From NCBI RefSeq assembly GCF_002217395.1, contig NZ_MUHD01000050.1, positions 1 to 42,554 of the forward strand: a DNA stretch of 42,554 nt. The letters are read 5' to 3'. The DNA comes from Flavobacterium plurextorum (GTDB lineage: Bacteria > Bacteroidota > Bacteroidia > Flavobacteriales > Flavobacteriaceae). Shown piece after piece: positions 1 through 9,134 of this stretch; the first letter of the stretch is position 1; each line of letters starts with the position of its first letter. Made by a program: the position numbers and the translations under genes. Below the pieces are notes generated by a model, which was given only the letters and a program-made list of their open reading frames with translations, was not told the DNA's origin and made no database searches.

Positions 1-41
1 ACATTTCACATTTTACCTTTCATATTTTTCAACAATAATAA

Positions 42-626
42 TTATACTTTCACGTGTCCCCAATTTTCACCGCTTGCAATTCTGCGTATCTGCATTTCGC
101 TTACGCCAAATTGTTTGGCGATCATTTTTAGACGTGTTTTTTGTTCTGGTCTTGCTAATATTTTCTTGATTAACATGACTTTTGTTGTAGTCAATTTTCT
201 TCCGTCAGCTTTCAAGTTGTGCTCGATCAGGTTTTTCTTAGCTTGAATTACTCTCGGACTTTTACGACTATGCGCCATCATTTCGGCTTTTGTGGCCCAG
301 CATAAATTGTGCACATCGTCATTGCTTCGATTGTAGTCTAAGTGAAGTACATAAGTCTGTTCTTCTGATTCTTTAGGAATAAAATAATGGGCAACTAATT
401 TGTATAAAAAAAGGTATTTGTTAACGATTTGATCGTCTTTTTTTACCTTAAATCTGAAAGTAGGATAACCATCGCTTAAACCGCCTTTTAAAAGACGTCC
501 ATTTTCAATTTCATCTGTGAAGCTTATTAATCGGCCTCTGTTTGAAATGGCGTATTTAAGTTGTAATGAGGCATTTATTTCTATTTCTTTGAATTTTTCG
601 TCAGGGTAAAATCTGTGTTGTGGCAT
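42..626 (-). CDS. NUMOD4/HNH-like protein with C-terminal HTH
   Basis: 194 residues. Residues 25-36 (YAISNRGRLISF) resemble a NUMOD4 motif. Residues 72-111 resemble the HNH_3 fold: LVAHYFIP followed by VLHLDYNRSNDDVHNLCW, keeping H95, N99 and N102. The first His usually found just before the LVA helix is Tyr/Lys here (LYKLVA), so the nuclease site looks incomplete. The C-terminus (about 164-190, KMIAKQFGVSEMQIRRIASG) looks like a small helix-turn-helix, as in homing-endonuclease DNA-binding tails. No intron, intein or phage gene lies beside it. Known: such domains bind and sometimes nick DNA in mobile elements. Inference: a domesticated DNA-binding protein, possibly regulatory. ATG start; it is a monocistronic unit with a -7 box 28 nt upstream. 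Confidence 0.65.
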   Translation of the reverse strand: MPQHRFYPDEKFKEIEINASLQLKYAISNRGRLISFTDEIENGRLLKGGLSDGYPTFRFKVKKDDQIVNKYLFLYKLVAHYFIPKESEEQTYVLHLDYNRSNDDVHNLCWATKAEMMAHSRKSPRVIQAKKNLIEHNLKADGRKLTTTKVMLIKKILARPEQKTRLKMIAKQFGVSEMQIRRIASGENWGHVKV

Positions 627-653
627 TTTCGTTTACATTTGATTTTTGAATCT

Positions 654-661
654 CAAAGATA
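654..661 (-). promoter_or_regulatory. Probable -7 box of the NUMOD4/HNH-like gene
   Basis: On the minus strand this reads TATCTTTG, a perfect match to the Bacteroidota -7 consensus TAnnTTTG, 28 nt before the ATG. No TTG sits at the normal -33 spacing (the nearest is only 10 nt away), so only the -7 half is supported. The rest of 627-862 shows no other recognisable feature. Confidence 0.45.
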
Positions 662-862
662 AAGAATTGATCAAAAATGATCGCTATCGTGCTGGTTATG
701 AAGCATCAGTTTTATGATTCTTATAACGCTAATTTAACGTTTTCTAATTTTTTTTGGCAATTTGCAAAGTCCTTCACGATGAAAAAATGCGAATGATACA
801 CTTTTTTGATTTTTAACCTTATAGTAAAACGACACTTTAGAACTCAAAAAAATGTCTGAATT

Positions 863-1627
863 TTATTGATCCAGCCAGTTTTTGAAATTAGTGATTTCTT
901 TTTTGCTCAAAATTATAGCATCATTTTCAATAGGAGGAACGGTAAGAATCAGTTCGATTTTTTGGTTAGAGTGTTTTACGACTTCTTTTATTGTACTTCG
1001 ATTTACAATGTATTTACGATTTATCTTAAAAAATGTAAATGGATCGAGGTTATTTATAATATCTGTTAAAGTACTATTGTATAAAAAACTGTTTCCAGAA
1101 TTTACATATATAAACAAATGCTTTCCAGATGCGGCAAAATAGGTGATTTCGGCTTCGTTTATAGAGATAAGCTTATAACCGTGGTTGACTAAAAAATGAC
1201 GCTGTATTTTGCTTGTTTCGGGGTTTTCGATTACAACTAATGATTGCAGTGCTCCATCGCTGTTAAAAGTTTCCTTTATTTTTTTGAATTTGATTAAGGC
1301 TTCAAATAATTCTTGTTCTTCAAAAGGTTTTAAAAGATAATCGATCGTAAAGTGTTTGAAAACAGTAATGGCGTAAGAGTCGTAGGCAGTAACAAAAATG
1401 ACAGGGCAGGAGATCGTTGTTTTTTCAAAAATCTCAAGACTTTTTCCGTCGCCTAAATGAATATCCATAAAAACCAAGTCAACATTGTTTTCTGAAAAAA
1501 AGGCAACAGCTTCTTTTACAGATTTTAAAACTGCAATTTCGGCTATTTGTAAAATGTCCTGCTGTTCTAAAATTGATTTCAGATAACTTGAAGCAAGATA
1601 TTCGTCTTCAACAATGGCAATTTTCAT
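863..1627 (-). CDS. LytTR-family response regulator
   Basis: 254 residues with a receiver domain at about 1-120: acidic E7/D8, phospho-acceptor D55 in VFMDIHLGDG, T80 in FVTAYD, and K100 in LLKPF. A LytTR DNA-binding domain occupies about 145-250 and includes FFKINRKYIVNRSTI. Known: such regulators pair with LytS-type kinases and activate transcription. The likely partner is the kinase at 9135-10700 on the same strand, beyond the SusD, SusC and protease genes. This gene has its own promoter and is separated from SusD by a terminator, so it can be expressed independently of the genes it probably controls. Inference: it regulates the SusCD-protease operon. Confidence 0.88.
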   Translation of the reverse strand: MKIAIVEDEYLASSYLKSILEQQDILQIAEIAVLKSVKEAVAFFSENNVDLVFMDIHLGDGKSLEIFEKTTISCPVIFVTAYDSYAITVFKHFTIDYLLKPFEEQELFEALIKFKKIKETFNSDGALQSLVVIENPETSKIQRHFLVNHGYKLISINEAEITYFAASGKHLFIYVNSGNSFLYNSTLTDIINNLDPFTFFKINRKYIVNRSTIKEVVKHSNQKIELILTVPPIENDAIILSKKEITNFKNWLDQ

Positions 1628-1672
1628 TTTTAATATTTCGTTTATAGAATCGAAATTCTAAGGTTGATTTTG

Positions 1673-1702
1673 CAAAGATAGTTCACTCTGTTTTTTTTAC
1701 AA
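1673..1702 (-). promoter_or_regulatory. Promoter of the LytTR regulator gene
   Basis: Minus-strand TTG (1702-1700), a 19-nt spacer and TATCTTTG (1680-1673) match the Bacteroidota -33/-7 consensus. The -7 box ends about 45 nt before the ATG. The position just downstream of the SusD terminator supports a separate transcription unit. Confidence 0.65.
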
Positions 1703-1715
1703 CGTTTTTAAAAGC

Positions 1716-1750
1716 AAAAAGGTCCAGTTTTTTGAACTGGACCTTTTTTT
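1716..1750 (-). terminator. Intrinsic terminator after susD
   Basis: A perfect 9-bp stem GGTCCAGTT/AACTGGACC (1721-1729 with 1735-1743) with a 5-nt loop is flanked by A5 on one side and T7 on the other, so it can act in both directions. It lies 17 nt after the SusD stop codon on the minus strand. Confidence 0.9.
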
Positions 1751-1766
1751 CTGATTTTGAATGAAC

Positions 1767-3086
1767 TTATAAATTCGGATTATTTAATCTCGCATCTGCT
1801 GGATAAATAATAGTGTAACGCGGATCGTTTTGTAGTAAAGTGTACTCTACATTCATGAATTTATGAACAATTTGTTTTTGAGTACTTCTTCTTAAATCAA
1901 ACCAGCGGTGACCTTCTACAGGAAATTCTCTGCGTCTTTCTTCAAAAATGAAGTTAGTTAGATCAATCGCATTCATTGTATTAATGCTGCTTGCCAGCTG
2001 ATCATATCCTGCTTGTGTATATCTGTTTTTAATGAAACTTAAAACTGTTGCTTTAGAATCGTTAATATTGTCCAATTTCAATAAAGTTTCAGCTTTTGTT
2101 AAATATAACTCTGAAGATCTGAAAGATGATTTTTGATCGTCATTTCCGCCTTTTAAAATTCTAAAACGGCTTCCGCTTGCTCCAAAGTAAAGTGGGAAAC
2201 GTAAGTCAGTTGTTCTATTGTAAGCTGCAATTAAATCAGCAGATGCAAAAGAAGCTCTTTTTAGACCAACAATATAACCATCTTCAAGTGCTAAAATAGA
2301 TTCTTTTCCATCGTATTTTGTAGCTAAAACCGGCGTTGCTTTTAAGTCAATTAAGGTGTTTTTGATTTCTAAAGCTTTATTGGCAGCATCAAGTGATTTT
2401 TGCCATTGCTGTTGATACAAATACAAACGGCTTTCTAAACTGTATAGCGCCACTTTTGAGAAACGGTAATTTAAACCTTTTGGCTGTGTACTTAAATTAA
2501 TTAATTTTTCAGCTTCTTTAGTATCAGAAATAACTTGATTGTAAATAACGTCTACACTCTGCGGAATAAATACTTGCTCCAAATCAATCTCTAAAGCTAA
2601 TGGAACTCCTTTGTCTGAAGCTGCAGTTGCAGGATTATAAGGTTTTCCAAAAAGATTTATTAAATCAAAATTTGCCATTGCTCTCAAAGCATAAGCTTCT
2701 CCAATTAATTGATCTCTTTCTTCAGATGCTGCTACTTTATTAGACGCTTCGTTGATAACTACGTTCGTATAAAAAATTACATTATATAAACCTTGATAAT
2801 GAAAATTTAGCGTATTTCGATCCGGATTTAGATCTTTCCAGATATGTACATCTTTGTAAATAGCAGTTTCGCTGTTATCTTCATTCAGGATTAGTTCATC
2901 TGTACGAGCGGCACTCAATGATTTGTGTTCTGGGTACAGCGCATATGCTGTTGTTAAAACCGCACGAAATTCAGCTAACGATTCTGGAATTACTTTTCCT
3001 ACCGGAGTAATATCCAAATAGTCATCGCAGCTGCTAAGTGCAATAGCAGCAACGAAAAGTGTTATATATTTTGAGAATTTTTTCAT
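1767..3086 (-). CDS. RagB/SusD-family surface lipoprotein
   Basis: 439 residues. The N-terminus is a lipoprotein signal with lipobox LSSC (C20), followed by DDYLDITPVGKV, the typical mature SusD start. TPR-like helices (MANFDLINLFGKPY near 138; YSLESRLYLYQQQW near 215) and a C-terminal FEERRREFPVEGHRWFDLRR segment are hallmarks of the family. Known: SusD proteins cap the partner SusC barrel and deliver ligand. The gene follows SusC by 12 nt and is the last gene before a strong terminator. Together with the adjacent secreted protease, the likely ligand is peptide rather than glycan, but this is inference. It is somewhat shorter than many SusD proteins (about 500-600). Confidence 0.93.
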   Translation of the reverse strand: MKKFSKYITLFVAAIALSSCDDYLDITPVGKVIPESLAEFRAVLTTAYALYPEHKSLSAARTDELILNEDNSETAIYKDVHIWKDLNPDRNTLNFHYQGLYNVIFYTNVVINEASNKVAASEERDQLIGEAYALRAMANFDLINLFGKPYNPATAASDKGVPLALEIDLEQVFIPQSVDVIYNQVISDTKEAEKLINLSTQPKGLNYRFSKVALYSLESRLYLYQQQWQKSLDAANKALEIKNTLIDLKATPVLATKYDGKESILALEDGYIVGLKRASFASADLIAAYNRTTDLRFPLYFGASGSRFRILKGGNDDQKSSFRSSELYLTKAETLLKLDNINDSKATVLSFIKNRYTQAGYDQLASSINTMNAIDLTNFIFEERRREFPVEGHRWFDLRRSTQKQIVHKFMNVEYTLLQNDPRYTIIYPADARLNNPNL

Positions 3087-3098
3087 CTTTTTTAATTT

Positions 3099-6000
3099 TT
3101 AGAAAGTTACATTAAATCCTAAAGTCAACGATCTAGGAACTGGCTGTGCGTAAATGTTTCCGAAAGTTTCAGGGTCAAAATAACCTTTGTAGTCTGAGCT
3201 TATTACGAACAAGTTTCTTGCTTCAATATTTACTCTAATACTTTGAATGTCGATTTTGTCTAAGAACGTTTTTGGAAAAGTATATCCAAAACGAACACTG
3301 CTTAATCTCATATAACTCATTTCGCTGACCCATGTGTCTAAATAGTTATAAGTATTAATTGGGTTACCGCCAGAGAACCAATTGTAAGCCATCCATGAAT
3401 CTCCTGTACCAGAATCTTTACTTGTAATTCCAGGTAAGTTTGAAGAAGTGTTATTTGGTGACCAAGCGTTTAAAATATCAGTCGTATAGTTTTGTCCTCT
3501 ATCTACAAGTGTTCCGTTGTATGGAGGAGTTCTTGTAACAGTTTGTTTGATGTTAAACGAAGCTGCTATAGTAAGATCAAAATTGCTTACTTTAAAAGTA
3601 TTGATTAAACCTCCCGTAAATTTTGGATCTTTATCTCCCAAGTAAGTAAATAAATCTCTAAACTCTGCAGCACTTAAATCTGATTGCGAGAACATACCTG
3701 GAAAAACACCAGCAAGTGGATCATATAAACCAAAGAAAGTCTGTGCATTTACAGTTTCTCCTTTTTTATTAACAAATAACGGGTAACCGTTTTCGTCAAT
3801 TCCGTTTGTTTTGAAACCAAATACAGCATTTACAGCATGTCCTTCTTGGTTTGGTAAATAACTATTATCTCTTATTTCTAAACGATCAACTTTACTTTTG
3901 TTATGTGCAAAGTTAAAATTGGTGTTCCATTTAAAATTTGGACGGTCTATGTTTTTTGTAGATAAAGCGATTTCAAAACCTTTGTTGCTTACCTGTGCCC
4001 AGTTCATGTTTGTAAATTCAAAACCATTTTCTAATGGTAATGCTTTTAAGCCAATTAAATCGGTACTTTTTCTTCCGTAAATATCTGTTACAAGAGTAAT
4101 ACGGTTGTTAAGCACACCAAGGTCAAAACCAAAGTTTGTGTTTTGAGTTTTTTCCCAACGCAATTTGCTGTTTGGCGGACTTAATACCACAATTGTAGAT
4201 TCTGATTGTCCAGGAAGGATAGTAGTTGTTTGGTTACTTCCAACTACGTAAGGCGAAGTGTTTTTATCAATATTTCCTTGTAAACCGTAAGAAGCACGAA
4301 GTCTTAAGTTAGAAATTACTTTACTGTCTTTTAAGAAATTTTCTTGAGAAACTAACCAGGATCCAGATGCTGACCAAAGTGGCAAGTATTTGTATTTAGG
4401 ATCTACACCAAATAAATCTGAACCATCATAACGAACACTTCCGTAGAAACTGTATTTTCTTTTGTAAGTATAAGATGCTGTTGCAAAGAATGAAACAAAA
4501 GCATTTTCGTATTCATTTTTTACATATGTTTTGTAAAATGACTCTTTAGCAAAAGTTGAATTTGGGAAAATAATTTGCTGTGTAGTCAAAGTTTTTTCGT
4601 CAAAACCAAAACCTTTAGTTGCTATAGAAGTAGTTTTATTTCTTCTTAATTCATTACCAGCCATTACTTCAATTTCGTGATTTTCCCCTAAAGTTTTAGA
4701 GTAATTCACCATTGTTTTTAAGTTGTACTGAAAAAAGTCTGTGTTTGTGTTTTGAATAATTCCACCATCAGGTAAGAAGTATTTTTGCGTATTATCAGCA
4801 AAATAGCTTGATCTTTCTCTTTGTCTTCTAGTGTAAAAAGTTTCCTGACCAGCGTATTTTTCGCTAGAAGAGTTATCAAACTGTAAACCTAACTGGCTTG
4901 TTACTCTTAGATCTTTAGTGATTTTATATTCAGCATCAAACAATGCTTTTATTGCTCTCGTTTTTAAATCGTATGAAGTATTGTTTCTCTCTTCTAAGAA
5001 ATTAAAAGGAAGTTTAATATCAGAGTATGACGCGATATCCGGGTCATATTTATAGCTTCCGTCTGCATTGTACGGAGTTAAATATGGATTTACGTTTCTT
5101 GAGTAATTTGCTGGATTTGTAAATCCATCAAGATCTGTTAAGTAAGATGTCGTTTTATTTTCGGCACCAAAAATTCCAATACCAACTTTAAATTTATCAG
5201 TAATCTCGTAGTTGTTTTTCAATGTTAAGTTGTAACGTTTGAAACCTGTACCAACAGTAGCTCCGTTTTCGTCATAATATCCTAGAGAGAAGTAGTAATC
5301 AGATTTTTCGCCACCGCCAGATAAACTTAAACCATGCTGTGTGTTAACTGCATCTTGATACAATAAGTTACCCCAATTTGTATTTTGCTTTCTTAAGTTA
5401 TTGATTGATTGCTGTGTTCCTGCACTTAAAGAAGAGAAACCACCGGTTCTGAAGGCATCTAATTCATTCGCTCCGTTTAAGATACGAGCAACTTCACCAC
5501 CGGTGTCTCTATATGTCAAATCTGCGCGACTTGCCATGTTAAGTTCTAAATCAACTTTTTGACTTGAATTTAATAAGTTCAATTTGTCAAAATCAGGTCT
5601 TTGAGTAATAAAGGTATTTGTGTTGAAGTTTACAACCATTTTACCTCTGCGTCCTTTTTTTGTAGTTACTACAATTACACCATTTGCAGCACGAGCACCA
5701 TAAATGGCAGTTGCCGCAGCATCTTTTAATATCGTAATATCTTTAATATCGTCTGGATTTAAACCTGCAATAGAATAGTTTGCAAGTTGATCGATATTTT
5801 CTTTGTCATAATTTTTAGGAACATCATTATTTTCTAATGGTAATCCGTCAAGTACCCATAAAGGATCTTGTGTACCATTAAGAGATGCTGTACCTCTAAT
5901 TCTAATTTTGGCTGGCGCTCCCGGCGCTCCAGATGGAGTTGTAACGGCAACACCCGCAACTTGTCCCATTAATAATTGATCGACACCAGAAACTCCAGAT

Positions 6001-6437
6001 TGCTGAATCGAAGCCATGTCAACCTTAGTAATAGCCGAAGTCAGTTTTCTTTTTTCGATTTTTTGGTATCCCGTTAAAACCACTTCTTGAAGCTGTGCAA
6101 CATCAGATTTTAAACGGATTGTGTATTCTTTTTGAGAAGTTATTTCAAGAGTATATGGTTTATATCCCATAAAAGTAACTCTTAAAGAAGTAACATCTTT
6201 ACCAATTTTTAATTGAAATTTACCATCAAAATCACTTGTTGTTCCAATGGCTTCACTGTGTATAATTCCTGCTAATGAAGTTTTATTTGAAATTGAATTG
6301 TTCTCTACAAAAACTGACGCACCAGGTATAGGAGACTGGTCAGCTTCGTCAAGAATGATTCCGGTAATGGTTCTGTTTTCCTGCGAGTATCCTGCAATGG
6401 CTAGGAGAAGCAGTAAGACATTTAGAAATTTTTTCAT
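3099..6437 (-). CDS. SusC/RagA-family TonB-dependent outer-membrane transporter
   Basis: 1112 residues. A signal peptide (about 1-18, ending in GYSQ) is followed by a carboxypeptidase-D regulatory-like domain (22-108, TITGIILDEADQSPIPGASV), then the LQEVVLTGYQ linker and a plug domain (about 130-265, with TAIYGARAANGVIVVTTKKG). The 22-stranded barrel follows, ending in an aromatic Phe (LTLGFNVTF). The CarboxypepD-like domain carries an unusual insertion (about 47-65) before TTSDFDGKF. Known: SusC imports oligomers across the outer membrane using TonB energy, as a complex with SusD. It lies 16 nt downstream of the met-zincin gene and 12 nt upstream of SusD, so co-transcription is likely. Confidence 0.95.
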   Translation of the reverse strand: MKKFLNVLLLLLAIAGYSQENRTITGIILDEADQSPIPGASVFVENNSISNKTSLAGIIHSEAIGTTSDFDGKFQLKIGKDVTSLRVTFMGYKPYTLEITSQKEYTIRLKSDVAQLQEVVLTGYQKIEKRKLTSAITKVDMASIQQSGVSGVDQLLMGQVAGVAVTTPSGAPGAPAKIRIRGTASLNGTQDPLWVLDGLPLENNDVPKNYDKENIDQLANYSIAGLNPDDIKDITILKDAAATAIYGARAANGVIVVTTKKGRRGKMVVNFNTNTFITQRPDFDKLNLLNSSQKVDLELNMASRADLTYRDTGGEVARILNGANELDAFRTGGFSSLSAGTQQSINNLRKQNTNWGNLLYQDAVNTQHGLSLSGGGEKSDYYFSLGYYDENGATVGTGFKRYNLTLKNNYEITDKFKVGIGIFGAENKTTSYLTDLDGFTNPANYSRNVNPYLTPYNADGSYKYDPDIASYSDIKLPFNFLEERNNTSYDLKTRAIKALFDAEYKITKDLRVTSQLGLQFDNSSSEKYAGQETFYTRRQRERSSYFADNTQKYFLPDGGIIQNTNTDFFQYNLKTMVNYSKTLGENHEIEVMAGNELRRNKTTSIATKGFGFDEKTLTTQQIIFPNSTFAKESFYKTYVKNEYENAFVSFFATASYTYKRKYSFYGSVRYDGSDLFGVDPKYKYLPLWSASGSWLVSQENFLKDSKVISNLRLRASYGLQGNIDKNTSPYVVGSNQTTTILPGQSESTIVVLSPPNSKLRWEKTQNTNFGFDLGVLNNRITLVTDIYGRKSTDLIGLKALPLENGFEFTNMNWAQVSNKGFEIALSTKNIDRPNFKWNTNFNFAHNKSKVDRLEIRDNSYLPNQEGHAVNAVFGFKTNGIDENGYPLFVNKKGETVNAQTFFGLYDPLAGVFPGMFSQSDLSAAEFRDLFTYLGDKDPKFTGGLINTFKVSNFDLTIAASFNIKQTVTRTPPYNGTLVDRGQNYTTDILNAWSPNNTSSNLPGITSKDSGTGDSWMAYNWFSGGNPINTYNYLDTWVSEMSYMRLSSVRFGYTFPKTFLDKIDIQSIRVNIEARNLFVISSDYKGYFDPETFGNIYAQPVPRSLTLGFNVTF

Positions 6438-6453
6438 GTTTTTGTATTGTATA

Positions 6454-9048
6454 TTAATTGACTGTGTTGTTTAGTGCTTTCTCGATTCTTTGAATTAAAT
6501 CGGTATAATGATTTTGGGTCGATTGATCTCCAGTATTCTTTTTCAATTTTATTAATCTCAAGACTGTACTCAATTCTCCTTTTTTATCAGAGGTAATTTC
6601 TGTAACTCTTTTTAAAGAAGTTTGATTGATATTTCTCGCCATTTTTGAATCTTCTAAATAGTTGCATAAATGCGGCATTTTTAGTGTTTCCTGAATGTCG
6701 ATTATTTTTTTACCATCTGTTTTTTCAAATATTTTATTTGTTGAAACGATCAAAACATCAACATAATTCTTTTGCGTCATACGCTCTAGAATTGTCAGCG
6801 ATTTACCTTGTATTGTTCCTGAAAATACACTTTGATGCATTTTTTTGAATAAATCATTTACGGTAAATACCTTTTCATTGGTTTTATTACGTTGGTATAA
6901 TTCGTTTTCTGTTATTCGAAGTAAACGATCATCGCTAAACAAATCGTATAAAATACCGTACTGTAATTCTCTTGATAAAGTATAAGGCGTGTATTCGTAA
7001 GGTCCTACAGGAGAATCTTTAAGCGGATTTGTTTTGTCTAAAATGTCGTTAAAGAATAACCATTGCGGAATTGTAAGTACATTTTTGATTAAATAATCTG
7101 CCGCTCTTTTTTGCATTGCAGGCGAAACTGGAATGTAGCTTTGTTTGTTATCTCCGTGAACGGTTTCATTTAAATAAACTCCGCCAATATTATTCAATAC
7201 ATGGCGATTGTACAATTGCCATTGACCAATAGTTCCTATATAAAGTTTGCCAGTTTCATAATACGTGCGGTCTTTGTCGTACGTCCAGTTTAAGATATTA
7301 TCTACAACACGTTTTAGATTTTTTAAACCATATTCGCTCGCTTTTACAGCGTCGTTTCCTAAGTCTTCAGATTGAGAACGCGGATCGATTATATTTTCTT
7401 GCTGTTCACCATAAAAATAAATCGGATCATTTTGATGTTTGGCAATTAACTCGTTTAATTTTAAGGTTTCATTTTCATTCACATTGTACCATCTGTAACC
7501 CCATTCGATTGCGTATTTATCATATTCTCCAATTTTTGGAGTAATTACAGTAACATTATCTTCTGGCTGTGCCACATAATTATAACGAGCATAATCCATA
7601 ATAGATGGTGCAGTGCCGCCCATTTTTGCAGTAAAATCTTTAGAACGTAAAGATTCAACATCATAAGCAAAAGAAGATCCCATATTATGTTTAAGTCCAA
7701 AAGTATGACCAACTTCATGTGATGAAACAAATCGAATAGCTTCTCCCATAAGTTCATCGCTAAATTTGTTTGCTCTGGCTTTTGGGTCGATTGGACCAGT
7801 TTGTATACGCATCCAGCTTTGTAAAGACGTCATTACATTATGCCACCAAATAATATCAGCTTCCAGAATTTCACCGCTTCTTGGGTCAACAACAGATGGT
7901 CCCATTGCATTTGATTTTGGAGAAGCAGCATATGTAATTACAGAATAACGAACATCATCTACATCAAAATCTAAATCCTTTTCTGTTGGTTCTTTAGCAA
8001 TAATAGCATTTTTAAATCCAGCTTTTTCAAAAGCAATCTGCCAATCGTGAACACCATCAATAATATAGTTTCTCCATTGTTTTGGAGTCGAAGGATCGAT
8101 ATAATAAACAATTTGTTTTTTAGGTTCAACTAGTTCACCTTTCAAATATCGTTCTTCATCTTCTTTTTTAGGTTCTAAACGCCAGCGTGTAATAAGCTCT
8201 TTCTCTAACATTGCCTGTTGATCGTCAGCAAAGTACCAATGTTTTTCCGTAAAATAACCAACTCTTTTATCAGAAAAACGCGGTTTCATAGGTGTTTTAT
8301 CAAGTAAAACAATATTGCTTGTTACACCAAGAGTTACAGACAAAGCTGGTCCGCCTTCGCTTACAGAAGTCGTTAACTGTGATTTTACAACAATGTTTTT
8401 AGGAAAAGATTTTAAACTTTCAATATAAGATAAATCAGATTTTACAGAACCTCCAAAACCTATATTGCTCAAAACATCATTGAAACTTTTTTGCTTACCG
8501 TCAAAAATCTTGTTTACCTTAATTACAACAGCAGTCGAATCGTTGTTTTTAGTTTCAATATCAAAAACTTCAATAATTGATTCAGAGAAATTGTCGATTA
8601 CTGATGCTGTAATAGCATCTTCTTTAGGAGAAGAAACTTTTGGTACGTATGATTTTACCCAAACCTTCTTTGCAATTGTATCTTTATAAAAAGTAATTAT
8701 TTTGTTTTCATAATTCATCCCTTTATTTAGTCCAGCTTCATTAACCTGAAATGGAACTTGAGATAATTTGTTTACAACAAGAAATTCTCTTTTAAATAAA
8801 CTATCCTGAATTTCAAAATAAACATCAGTTTTAACCTGAATGATATTAAAAAGTCCTTTTTTTAGTGTTCCCTTTTTTATAAGGTCACCGTATTTTTTAA
8901 CTTTTTTAGAATCAGTAGAATCTTTTACAATTTCAGTATCCGTTTCTTTTTTCTTTTTCTTCTGAGCAAGAACAGTAACGGGAACAAATAAGAGCAGAAC
9001 TAGTAAGCAGAATAATTTTAAATTATGCAGGAATGCCTTTTCCTTCAT
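6454..9048 (-). CDS. Exported zinc-dependent metalloprotease (met-zincin, DUF5117/DUF5118 type)
   Basis: 864 residues. A signal peptide (1-29, ending VTVLAQ) is followed by a Lys-rich linker. The N-terminal part resembles the DUF5118/DUF5117 regions. The catalytic domain has the metzincin signature HEVGHTFGLKH (H444, E445, H448, G451, H454) and a Met-turn SIMDYARYNY (M484). Known: this family is common in Bacteroidota next to SusCD genes. Inference: it cleaves proteins at the surface or in the periplasm to give peptides imported by the adjacent SusCD. It lies between the kinase (86-nt gap) and SusC (16-nt gap) in one likely operon. Confidence 0.92.
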   Translation of the reverse strand: MKEKAFLHNLKLFCLLVLLLFVPVTVLAQKKKKKETDTEIVKDSTDSKKVKKYGDLIKKGTLKKGLFNIIQVKTDVYFEIQDSLFKREFLVVNKLSQVPFQVNEAGLNKGMNYENKIITFYKDTIAKKVWVKSYVPKVSSPKEDAITASVIDNFSESIIEVFDIETKNNDSTAVVIKVNKIFDGKQKSFNDVLSNIGFGGSVKSDLSYIESLKSFPKNIVVKSQLTTSVSEGGPALSVTLGVTSNIVLLDKTPMKPRFSDKRVGYFTEKHWYFADDQQAMLEKELITRWRLEPKKEDEERYLKGELVEPKKQIVYYIDPSTPKQWRNYIIDGVHDWQIAFEKAGFKNAIIAKEPTEKDLDFDVDDVRYSVITYAASPKSNAMGPSVVDPRSGEILEADIIWWHNVMTSLQSWMRIQTGPIDPKARANKFSDELMGEAIRFVSSHEVGHTFGLKHNMGSSFAYDVESLRSKDFTAKMGGTAPSIMDYARYNYVAQPEDNVTVITPKIGEYDKYAIEWGYRWYNVNENETLKLNELIAKHQNDPIYFYGEQQENIIDPRSQSEDLGNDAVKASEYGLKNLKRVVDNILNWTYDKDRTYYETGKLYIGTIGQWQLYNRHVLNNIGGVYLNETVHGDNKQSYIPVSPAMQKRAADYLIKNVLTIPQWLFFNDILDKTNPLKDSPVGPYEYTPYTLSRELQYGILYDLFSDDRLLRITENELYQRNKTNEKVFTVNDLFKKMHQSVFSGTIQGKSLTILERMTQKNYVDVLIVSTNKIFEKTDGKKIIDIQETLKMPHLCNYLEDSKMARNINQTSLKRVTEITSDKKGELSTVLRLIKLKKNTGDQSTQNHYTDLIQRIEKALNNTVN

Positions 9049-9134
9049 TTTGATGTTAAGTTTAAGTTAATTTTGCGCCGAAGCTATTTGATTTTAGCTC
9101 GAAAAAAAAACAAAAGGGAGTGAGTGGCTTTATT

